Assembly (NCBI GenBank): GCA_013399115.1 | Contig: VXAA01006444.1 | Span: 1-64,000, forward strand | From: Anseranas semipalmata | Lineage: Eukaryota; Chordata; Aves; Anseriformes; Anseranatidae | Length of the DNA: 64,000 nt | Direction of reading: 5' to 3' | In this document: positions 12,401-21,250 of the stretch, piece by piece | How the letters are laid out: every line of letters starts with the position of its first letter | Numbering within the stretch: the stretch's first letter is position 1 | The notes under the pieces: generated by a model | The model's input: only the letters and a program-made list of their open reading frames with translations | Database searches by the model: none | Told to the model about the DNA's origin: nothing | Program-made: the position numbers and the translations under genes

Positions 12401-14522
12401 ATTTTGTCAGCTTTTCAAGAAATGTAAAATGTTTGTTTTCCCCCAAATTGCAAGTCTCTATTATACCATTGGTGACTTAAGCTCTTTTGTAATTGTCTTG
12501 TATTTAGTGTACTGCAAAGTACAGCAAGTTCCTCAGTTTATGTCCAAATAGAAATAATTTCCATGCTATACATAACAAAGGTAACAAGTGTTAAATTAGT
12601 AATGTTTTCCCTAATTTTGTGACTGATTTGTTTAGTATGTTTAAAGCATATGTGTGAAGGAAAGTGACAGCATTTTCTACTTGTTTCTCTTTATTACAAA
12701 TGTCCATGTGGTCGTTAGCCTCCGTGCCGTACTCATCTACCTTTGGCTGTTTTGCATATCAAGTTTTTCTTTTTTTCCCCTCTTTTGGTTTTAAAAGAAA
12801 TTCAGTGTGTGACAATTAGTGAGTGTAATCTGTTCAGACAGGAATTGAACTGTTACTTTCAATGCAAAATTTGATTTTGGGGGAATGAGTAAAATTAACT
12901 TAATCTTTTAATAATACATGCTAAAGACAGAGTTTAGCATCAACTTTTGCTTTTCCCTGTCATCATTAAACCCTTTAGTATACTCATCAGTAAGTTGAAA
13001 TAGCTGTTCAGAAACATCACATTCTGTGTGATATACTGAATCAAGAACAGAGTCCACCTTTGATTATATTTCAAGAAAGCCACATAGGTAACTGAGGGTT
13101 TAATTTGCTCCAATGAATGGAGTTGTTTTTGTTGTTGTTGTTTTACAGTGAGATTCCTGGAAACGATTTATTTACAGAGGAGGTCTTTTTATTCCCCAAC
13201 CCTTCAGCAGCCAGTGATGGCCCAGTCCTTCACCACCCCGGCACCGCAGGCCCCTGGGGACCGAGAGTGCCGCTCTCTGCTCTTCCCAGCAGCGCATGTG
13301 TGCAGAGGGGCAACGTGGTGGCTCTGAGCTGGGTGGTGGCCTGGGGACGCTGCCACGCACCTTGTTGTTCCCTACAGGGGATTCCTTCTGGATCACCAGC
13401 CTGGTATGATGGACTCCACAGGTGGATGAGCCCTACTAGTTTTAAGGATGTTCAGAAAGAAATGCCCTAATGCATTTATTTAGGATGAAGCTGGTGGCTG
13501 TGTTTTGCCATGAGATGGATCTTAAACCCCAACTTATCTTTTGCTAATTAAGGTCTTTTCTGTAACCTGCAGAGAGAAACAGGTTTCTCCAGATGGCAGT
13601 TCACACGTTCAGACCTGAGCTGCCCCTGGAAGTGTCTGCTCTGTATTCACTAGGGGGAATTTAGGTAACAAGGTTTCTATGTTAAGTGTTTAAGTAATAT
13701 GGGACGAGTCCTAGTCTGGTGCCTCAGATAACAAACAATTCCTTACTTTTAGGACTATCTGTAGGATTAAGCCTGTGCTTAATGCAGGACTGCACTTGAA
13801 TGGATGGTGGTAAGCGGGCTGCTTTAGGTGTCCCGCAGCAAACATGCAACCCAAAGCCTTAGCTTTGGCAGGTGAAAATGTTCCCAGGCCTTCCTAAAAT
13901 TGCAGGTATTTATGCTTTTCTGTATAAACTTCTGCAGTCAATCATCAAAAAAGCCTAGACAAAGCTTTTAGTTTGTACAGCTTTTCCTGGTCAATATAAA
14001 ATAGAGAGTTTTTAAAATTTAATTTCCTTTTTAGTAATCCAATAAACATATAAACTTCACAGAATATTGTAATTTTCCCAGAAGACCATCTTGGTTGGTC
14101 CTGGACCTATCTGTAAATAAATGTATAATTTTGAATTGTTTTATAAAAACTTTTATTACATATATGAACTTGATTGGACCTGCTTTAATCTGTCTGGTAT
14201 TTTGGGAGTTTCATAAAATGCATATTTTGAGACCAATAAAATGGAATGGCTCAATCAGAGCCATTATTGTCTATTGGACAAATATATTTATTCGGCATTT
14301 TCCCATCCATACTCTTATGCTCCAGATCAGAATGGCTGCTTTAGAGCCATTCCACTCTCCTGGGTAATACAGACAGGGTTTGGGATGTTAGCTGTAGATA
14401 GTAAATGTATTTACGAAAAATTTATATGTTAAAAAAAGGAAATCACACTAGCCAAGATTTAAATGAAAATAGTTCTCCCTTTGCAAATGCTTGTTATTAT
14501 GCTATAATGGCGTTGCTTTAAA
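9481..14522. other. Noncoding, probable intronic DNA
   Basis: I find no supportable exon. GC-rich patches lie at 10430-10510 and 11570-11790. A (GTT)n run just before a TTTTACAG acceptor-like motif sits near 13126-13149. The frame after it is open to 13470 but lacks recognisable protein features and a matching donor, so I do not call it. Confidence 0.5.
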
Positions 14523-15125
14523 ATGGCAGCGCTCACCAAGATGCCTGGGATCTGGTGGTTCTGGTCTGAGAAAGCCATGACCTCAGCCCGACTGTCATTG
14601 CTGGGGCTTTGGAGTGGCTCAGAAAGTCTTTGGGGCTTTTGGAAAATGCATGGCCACCGTTGCCGGTTGCTATTTCTGTGGCAACATGCAGTTCTGCTGT
14701 TGAAAGGTGATTGTATCTCAGGTACAGCTTCATGTAGGAAAAAAGATTTAAAGCAGCTCTTTCTGGGGAGGTCGGGCTCACTGAAGGTTTGCGTGCAGCT
14801 TATTGACCTTGCAGTGAAGCAGATGTGTGGTTACATGGCCACTCCACCAGTGGCACTGTGGGACGGGGCATCTCGGTGCCATCCATCCTGTGCTACTGCA
14901 GCTGGTCCTGCCGGGAGTGCCCCATCGTGGCCCAAGGTGGTCCTGGCTGTTTGGGATTGCTACCGCAGCCCGGGGACGTGTCCAGACCTCCAGTGTCCAA
15001 CATCTGAACTAAAGAGATCTGCCTCCAAGAAAGTCAGACCTTTGGGGCTTTTCAAATATTTCTCAGCGAGGGAGTCATTTATTTGCTTTAAAGAGCTAAT
15101 GGCTGTTGTTTCCGATTTTCACTGA
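14523..15125 (+). other. Unidentified 200-codon open reading frame
   Basis: This is the longest ATG-initiated frame in the window that is free of gaps and is not an antisense shadow of the zinc-finger exon. The start context AAAATGG has a G at +4 and a second in-frame ATG follows six codons later. The predicted protein is rich in Trp, Ser, Leu and Cys, with no signal peptide, repeats or domain I recognise. Composition shifts along its length (AT-rich ends, GC-rich middle), which argues against a single coding exon. No splice sites or nearby TATA box support it. Most likely it arose by chance, but its length makes it worth testing. Confidence 0.12.
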
Positions 15126-15388
15126 AAGGATATTCTTAAACTAAGCAAAGAAATCTGAAATGAGTTTGCCGTATTGCATCCCAGTAAATGCTATAGCCAT
15201 TGGCCATTTAAGGAAAAACACTGTCAGATAATCATAGGCAGTTTTGCATTTTAAGGGAACAAATGTCATATCTAAGAAACACATTTTATTCAGGACTTAA
15301 TTATAATTTATAGTACATTGCACAGCATTTGTTTTCTGTTCATCATTTTATTGCTCTTCTGCTTTTTCCCTAAATTTATGCATTGAAT

Positions 15389-15441
15389 TGTGTGTCTGTG
15401 TGTCTGTATGTGTGTATCTGTGTGTATATATGTACACATAT
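15389..15441. repeat. Imperfect GT-rich repeat
   Basis: GT/CT/AT dinucleotide-rich sequence built of TGTGTCTG, TATGTGTG and similar units, ending in TATATATGTACACATATG. It is a degenerate microsatellite. Confidence 0.7.
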
Positions 15442-16169
15442 GCAATATAATAAAAAATGGTGTAGTGGGGACAACAGACGGCTTCTGTGTGATGTATTAT
15501 TGGCATTTTTCTTTCAAATTACCATTTTCTTGCTGCTTTGGGAGAAAGCCATGATTTTGCTGTGATTAGTACACTTTTAACAATCTGGAATAAATTCCTG
15601 ATCTTATTCATGTGACTAGTCCAATGCCCATTTTTACGTTTTAGTGCAAACCCCTACATATGTGCCTGTAATACCACAAAAATACGATGTTTCTTTGCAG
15701 AAATTTTTATAGAATTTGGATGCTGATCAAATATTTTTAGAAGTGGAGAATTAATGCAGCTTAACCATGTAAATGATTTTTTTTTTTTTATGAAAAAGAC
15801 TTTAGAATTCATCGCTCTTTCTCTATCCATCGTTTGTGTATTCTTTTGTGCTAATCTTAAATAATGGATCCATATCAAAGTTATTAAATTAGTAACTATT
15901 AGCAGTTTGGATTACAGTAAGTAACCCAATGACACTATGTTGACATTGAGTTTTTGTGTTTTTCAATAGTACGGTTTGATTTTTAAAGATAAGTCAAGGC
16001 AAAATAGGTTTGGCAAATATTTGAAACCCTAAAAACTCAGTTATGGGTAGCAGCTTTGTTTAAATCCCAGCCCCCTGCTTTAAATGGTCATAAAAACAAG
16101 ACTTTGAGATCCATGGCTTTCTCAAAACCTGCATTTTCCAACTCCATTTGGTTGAAGCACCATGTTGGG

Positions 16170-16220
16170 CTGCATCAGTCATGCCATGTTATGAAACCTA
16201 ACGCGATGTGACTGATGCAG
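16170..16220. repeat. Perfect 12-bp inverted repeat, 27-nt spacer
   Basis: CTGCATCAGTCA at 16170-16181 is the exact reverse complement of TGACTGATGCAG at 16209-16220. As RNA this would fold into a short hairpin with a large loop. A CRE-like TGACGTGA follows at 16223-16230. It could be a pair of binding sites in opposite orientation or the scar of an old palindromic element. Confidence 0.75.
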
Positions 16221-16649
16221 GCTGACGTGATGTGTCACAAAGCAACATATCAGATCACAAACTTGAAAGAAAGCAAACAAACTTTTTTTTTTCTCAAAGC
16301 CTAAATTAACAAAGCAATATATTTTATTTTATTTTTTTAAAGGTGGACTAGTTTCAAACATTGGGGGATTTTTCTAAATATTGGTCCCACAGAAAAGTTC
16401 TCTGTTCTGACCAGAAATTACGTCCAGTCCAGCCTGCTTGTTCTCTCCAGGGTACAGTCAAAATCAGGGACAGCCCAAACCATCTCAGCACTGCTGACCT
16501 TTCTGGGCCTGATCCTGGAAGGTTTGGGTCACTTTCAGAGAACTGGCTTCAGCAGGTGCTGGAGGTAATCACCCCTTCTGGGGTTGTCCGCACCACCTAA
16601 AACTGTTACTGTTCTTTGAGTCCAGCTACCATTGTTGTCATTTTAACTA

Positions 16650-16650
<1 letters not shown>

Positions 16651-16686
<36 letters not shown>
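16651..16686. repeat. (ATT)12 microsatellite
   Basis: Twelve perfect ATT units in a row; likely polymorphic. Confidence 0.95.
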
Positions 16687-19600
16687 TTCTGTGACTTCCA
16701 TTTCCTTAGAATCTCAGCTTCAGTCCAGAGGATTATGAAGTCTCTTTGTACACTCAGTCGCATACTTCATAACACGTTACTCCATAATGGGATTATTTCA
16801 GCTGTAAACAACACGCTGTCCTCTATCCACACTTTTTGATCTGAAAAAGATGCACCATAATTCGTTCCCCTTGATGGCCCACCTTTAACCTAATTCTGCT
16901 TACTACAAATGCAATGCATTACACATTATCTCCTGAACTATCAGGAAGATTTCTTTTTTTTTTTTTAGAGGGCTTTCATGTAATTTTATTGGAAGATATA
17001 TAGTGGGTAAAATATATATGAACTATAGCTTGCTAAGAAAGAACCTACCAACCACTGCTAGATAAAACGTTATAAATTTATTGCCAACTTATCTGGGAAG
17101 GGTTATTTTAAGAGCCTGCTGCCCACAACAAGTTTTTGAGCTGTAATTAATGGATGGACTACCTAAGAGAAATGGGCATTTTCCTTCACCCCTTAGTTAC
17201 AAGCAAATTTCAGATATTGTTATCTTTGCAAGTGAAAATAATCTCTAGTTTTTGTACTACTTCTGCTGTAAACAATGTACCACTTGCTTTCCTATGACCC
17301 TCACTCTGTATACATATTTATATATTATTCATACTGGATTAAAAATGAATGTGCTCTTTACCACTGTTGTACTGCATAGTGACAATACAAATTAACTTAT
17401 TGTGTACTTACTTTTCACAAGGCAGTGATGTGAAATTTTGATGGCCTGAAAAAGTAAGTTGTGGGGGAGGCAATGCAGAATGGAATCCTTCTAGGTGCAG
17501 TTTATATTGTCTGATTTATTAAAGATCATTGAATTAATAAATGACATTCTCCGTATGGAATTACACAGGCTCAAACTTGGTTCGGTGGTGGGCAGAAAGA
17601 GTTTGCTTTTATTCTGGCACATATGAGGTTGTTAGCTCCACCCATGCTTTGTGGATTCTTAGTTTAAAATTTGTGGGGGGTGGTTCAGGAATGAATTGGT
17701 CATTTGATGGCAGCTGCTTATGGGCAAAGCATTAAGAGCCGTCCGGTGAGATCTCATGCTGTTGGCTAGTGGTACCCATTCTAGCTAGAACCACCCAATT
17801 TTTTCCATGCTACATGGTGCCTGAGGCATTTGGAGAGTGGCTGTAGGGCATATTGTGCCTGCTTGCTCCGGGTGCCCATCACTTTGTGTCTGTGCTCCCT
17901 GTGTGCTGCTGATGGGAGCAGTTACCAGGGACAGTATGTCCTCTTGGGTACCTCCAGCCATTGCCTGTAGCAGCATACAAGAAGGTCCAAATGGGCAGGA
18001 TATCTTTGGCTTTTTTTTTTTTTTTTTCCTGCATCAATAAGAATGGAGTAAATAAGGCCCAAGGGCAAGTTGTACCATTAGTCACAACTTAGCAGTACAT
18101 CTTGCGTTCTTAGCAAGGAGGCCAGTATCAGATGGTCAAATGAACCACAAGAAATACTGGAAGGGAGCTGGTGCTGCTGGTGTGGATGCAGTCATGTGCT
18201 AGTGAGTGTGACAGTGGCAGGCCTTTATCTTTTGCAGAAAGGGAAAAAACACTTCAGTTCTTCACAGAGCAAGTCTCCTTCCCCTTTACCCAACTCTGGG
18301 TAAAGTTTCATCCACTCTGTTCCAGGTGTTTCAGCACCTCCCCAAGCAGGATATGCAACAGCCCCTTATTTCTGCCTGGTCAGAGGCATTATCCAGGAGG
18401 TAGAAAAAGGAGAAGGAAAGAAAGAATCTAGAACCCAGTTGTGAATTCTGGTGACTATTTCCATCTCTGACAATCAAAGGGGGAGATATAATGATTTTAT
18501 TAGTTTTTTTTTTCTGAGTTTCCAAGTATTTCTAGATTTTCTGAAACAAAATCAGATTTTTCTCTGGACCTTCTTCCCACCCAGACAGTTTTGAGAGGGC
18601 TTTCAGTTTTCAAAACTATTATATTCTAAAATTTTCAAGCATATTTGTGATTCTGTGTTGATTTTAGGACTGATCCTAAAAGGCACTAGGGACATCTTCA
18701 ATCTCTTGTTTGAGTATTTCCTCATATCTTCCAATTGATTTTTTTTCTTTCTATAAAAGCCCAATACAATTTCTGTAACATTTTCTATGTAGTTTTTTTT
18801 TTTATTGCTGTTGCTATGAATTTTTCCACCCAAATTTAACTTTGTAAATATTAGCAGCTTGCAGACTTCATTGCTTTTTCCTTATGAAGTTGTTGATGGA
18901 AATATCTTTATTTACCCCAGGAGGGAATGAGATCAACTCAGACTCCATCCCTAGATTCATGCATAAATATGCATGTTGGAGGCCTTGAGGGTTGGTCACC
19001 CTTTTGGCAATCTTAAATTTGTAAAAGCAAAGGATGGAGGGACCCTTTCATCCTTGAGACAGGAAACTTGCCTATAGTCATGAGGCACAGGGCTCGGGTA
19101 GCTGTGTACTGGGCTTGATGCTTCTTTCCTCTGAGCAGCAGGCAGTATGTTTGGGGGGACTCAGCCTTCAAGTGGTAGTTTTGTTGTTACAGTAAAACCA
19201 GCAGATTATCTAAGCAACCCAAAGCACTGATGCTAGTTTTTCCTCTGCTAGAGATGCTCGTGCTGGTGTGCTACCAGCAGTGCGGGGCTAACCCCAGCCA
19301 TTTTCCAGGCTGGGAGGGCTGCGGGAGCGTTCCCACTCCTGTACAAGCAACATCAGACCAGTTCATAACCAGTGTCCATTTGCTTTTCCATCAAATTCCC
19401 ACCTAAAATGGAGGTGAGATGGTCCCAGCCCCTTTCCCCATAGTGGGGAGTGTAGTCCTCCTCCTCTGCTACAGCAGCGTCTGGTTTGTGCCCGCTAGGT
19501 AGTACCACAATAGCAGAGGAAAATGTGCTCTTCAAATGTGGAGATAGGGTATTGTTTTTCACTTATCCTGGCTTTATGTAGATGGTCTGGCACATTTATT

Positions 19601-19978
19601 TATTCATTTATTTGAGCAAATTAAAGCAAGCTAAGCGCATTTGACCTCAGATGGTCCTGGTTTAAGTTAATTTGAGAGACAAAGCTCATAAAGTTCCAGT
19701 AAAACACATCAACAACTTCCCAGCATAGGTTGAAATGTGATTGCTGAAACATAACCTCCAAAACCAGATACAGCATGAAGATTCAAAGTCACAATAATCT
19801 GAAAAATATGGGAGAGCGTATTGATAGAGTTACTAAAAAGTGATATCTTTCATTCATGCCTTCATTTTGCAGCCAGTTGCTATTTCACACACAAGAAGTG
19901 CATCTATCAGATTTTGTGCATTAACATTCCTTTTCTAATCTTGCTTGGACATTTATTTTAAAGCTTGTGATAACCTTG

Positions 19979-20066
19979 GGCCCTAGCCCTGCAAACACTT
20001 CTGTGCTCACATTTCTTTACTCACAGGAGTAATCTCACCGGAGTAAATGTTTGCAGGTTTGAGGCC
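19979..20066. repeat. Old palindromic interspersed repeat (MITE-like)
   Basis: The left arm GGCCCTAGCCCTGCAAACA (19979-19997) is an imperfect inverted match to the right arm TGTTTGCAGGTTTGAGGCC (20048-20066), with the terminal ACCTGCAAACA-type segment best kept. The interior contains TTTACTCACAGGAGTAAT and GGAGTAAATG, themselves related inversely. This layout matches palindromic repeats that are widespread in sauropsid genomes. The centre appears shortened. The copy lies about 490 bases before the zinc-finger exon. Confidence 0.6.
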
Positions 20067-20525
20067 TCGGCTATCGCAATCCATTATTTCTTTCCATTAA
20101 AAAATAATCTGTGTGATTAAAACAAAACATACAGTTCTTGACTCAGAAACCCACCCAAAGACAAAGTATGTTTATTAGACGAAGGGTCTGCACACTGTCA
20201 TCCCTGAACTGCACTTCAATAAAAAAGATAATTAACAAGTATAAAGAAAGGCAGTCTAGCACATGATTGCACCGTATTTACAAGAGTTTAGTTTGGATCA
20301 TGGGCTGACGGATTTACAGCTGGGCGTGAGGAGGGAGATGAAATAGCTGCACTTTTCCTGAAAATCAGAAGCAGAGACTTTCTAAAATGCAGTTTCTTGA
20401 AATAGGCAAAGTGCGAGTAGCACAAATTTCTTCCTCTTGCTGAAGTCACGCAGCAACTTCCTTCAGGAGGAGGGCTTTCAGCTGCGGTGTGTTTCACCCG
20501 CACGTTTCCTGTAAACTGGAGAAAA
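20067..20525. other. Noncoding DNA just before the zinc-finger exon
   Basis: AT-rich intron-like sequence that becomes more mixed towards the exon. The zinc-finger frame stays open from 20487, but that upstream part gives no zinc-finger residues and lies before the acceptor, so I exclude it. Confidence 0.6.
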
Positions 20526-20553
20526 ACTAACCGGCCTTTTGTCATTCGTGCAG
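20526..20553 (+). promoter_or_regulatory. Branch point and 3' splice site of zinc-finger exon
   Basis: ACTAAC at 20526-20531 is a strong branch-point match (branch A at 20530). A pyrimidine-rich stretch follows, then GTGCAG with AG at 20552-20553, 24 nt after the branch A. Using this acceptor makes the exon phase 1: the preceding exon must supply the first base of a codon completed by GT, giving Gly if that base is G. The position coincides exactly with the start of the zinc-finger linker (His-Arg-Pro-Phe), which supports it. Confidence 0.75.
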
Positions 20554-20786
20554 GTCACCGGCCCTTCCAGTGCCGATACTGCCCGTACAGTGCCTCTCAG
20601 AAGGGGAACCTGAAGACTCACGTCCTCTGCGTCCATCGCATGCCTTTCGACAACAGCCAGTACCCGGACCGCAGGTTCAAGCGCTCCCGGGCGGACTCGG
20701 AAGCCCCGGGGAGCCTGGAGGAGGCGGCGGGCCGGGCGGGGGCCTCGGCCGAGGCGGCTGAGGAGGGCGGCCAGGCGCAGGAGTAG
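20554..20786 (+). CDS. C2H2 zinc-finger protein, 3'-terminal coding exon
   Basis: This is the last coding exon of a nuclear C2H2 zinc-finger protein, probably a DNA-binding transcription factor. After the acceptor the frame reads a finger linker (HRPF), then one complete C-X2-C-X12-H-X4-H finger: CRYC, the helix SQKGNLKTH, and the distal His in VLCVH. Helix positions -1, +3 and +6 are Gln, Asn and Thr. The usual core Phe is replaced by Ala, as in CPY-A fingers. A basic segment, PDRRFKRSR, follows and could be a nuclear-localisation signal. The last ~28 residues are Ala/Gly/Glu-rich and end EGGQAQE at TAG (20784-20786). The SQKGNLK-H helix resembles fingers of the ZNF536/ZNF516/ZNF219 type, but the flanking residues do not match what I recall of those proteins, so I assign no symbol. 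Earlier exons are not in the window. The tail lies in CpG-rich sequence that ends at an assembly gap, so the exact C-terminus should be treated with care. Confidence 0.88.
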
Positions 20787-20841
20787 CGNNNNNNNNNTCG
20801 GCCGAGGCGGCTGAGGAGGGCGGCCAGGCGCAGGAGTAGCG
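20745..20841. repeat. 44-bp perfect duplication flanking an N gap (false duplication)
   Basis: Bases 20745-20788 and 20798-20841 are identical over 44 bases (TCGGCCGAGG...GGAGTAGCG), separated only by nine Ns. Exact identity right up to a gap is the signature of overlapping contig ends that were not merged. It duplicates the last 13 codons and the stop of the zinc-finger exon; the second copy is not additional coding sequence. Confidence 0.9.
20789..20797. other. Assembly gap (9 N)
   Basis: Nine consecutive Ns two bases after the zinc-finger stop codon. Because of the flanking duplication the true distance is probably negative, meaning an overlap. Confidence 0.97.
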
Positions 20842-20990
20842 CGCCCGGCAGGCCTCTCGCGGCCTGCAGCCGCCGGGCTGCGCCGGGCTTTGGCGGCGCG
20901 TAGGCCGGGGTCGGCTAGCTGCGCTCCAGGCGGAAGAGTTGCGTGCCAGCTCCCAGAAGCGCACAGGATGCTCCCAACGCTTAAGTGTGT

Positions 20991-21028
20991 ATATACATAT
21001 ACGTGCACATGCGCGCGTATATGTATAT
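20991..21028. repeat. Perfect 13-bp inverted repeat in probable 3'UTR
   Basis: ATATACATATACG at 20991-21003 is the exact reverse complement of CGTATATGTATAT at 21016-21028, with a 12-nt loop TGCACATGCGCG. The whole tract is close to alternating purine-pyrimidine. In RNA it would be a stable hairpin. Confidence 0.85.
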
Positions 21029-21063
21029 TTACACACCCGTGCTCATGTACAGTCATATACCCA

Positions 21064-21137
21064 TTAAATATATATCTACATACACACACACACACACACA
21101 CGTGATCTGTGTGTGTGTGTGTTTAAATATATATATT
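21064..21137. repeat. Inverted microsatellite pair: (CA)n then (GT)n
   Basis: A run of (AC)10 at 21082-21101 is followed, after GTGATCT, by (GT)7 at 21109-21122. The AT-rich arms outside (AAATATATAT on both sides) can pair as well. The result is a nested cruciform or hairpin of alternating dinucleotides. Both arms are simple repeats, so length variation between individuals is expected. Confidence 0.85.
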
Positions 21138-21147
21138 ACACACGCAA

Positions 21148-21153
21148 AATAAA
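21148..21153 (+). terminator. Candidate polyadenylation signal AATAAA
   Basis: Canonical hexamer about 360 bases after the zinc-finger stop. A second one is at 21225-21230. Either could serve the gene; use cannot be decided from sequence. Confidence 0.4.
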
Positions 21154-21224
21154 TTTCCAGCCCTTGAAAATGGCTGCTAAACTGTTACCTGGCAACAAGT
21201 ACTTCCAAACAATGTAGGTGGGAT

Positions 21225-21230
21225 AATAAA
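21225..21230 (+). terminator. Second candidate polyadenylation signal AATAAA
   Basis: Canonical hexamer in GGATAATAAAGTGA. It is a plausible proximal poly(A) signal. Confidence 0.35.
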
Positions 21231-21250
21231 GTGATCTAAAAATGCTAGGA

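Larger units (their letters stand above)
15126..19978. other. Noncoding, probable intronic DNA
   Basis: AT-rich sequence with microsatellites at 15389-15441 and 16651-16686, a perfect 12-bp inverted repeat at 16170-16220, and conserved-element-like sequence around 16690-17080 and 19570-19800. I find no exon. Confidence 0.5.
20787..21250 (+). other. Probable 3'UTR of the zinc-finger gene
   Basis: GC-rich sequence after the stop passes into AT-rich sequence with two AATAAA hexamers at 21148-21153 and 21225-21230. The two hairpins described separately lie inside it. The UTR may extend further; AATAAA-type hexamers recur, for example at 23586-23591. No transcript evidence is available, so the end is a guess. 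Confidence 0.45.

Noticed and set aside
20487..20553. Upstream ATG extension of the zinc-finger frame
   Set aside because: It lies before a good branch point and acceptor, and the residues do not resemble a zinc-finger protein.
20478..21101. 207-codon minus-strand open frame
   Set aside because: It is the antisense of the zinc-finger exon plus the microsatellite and contains the gap Ns; a shadow, not a gene.
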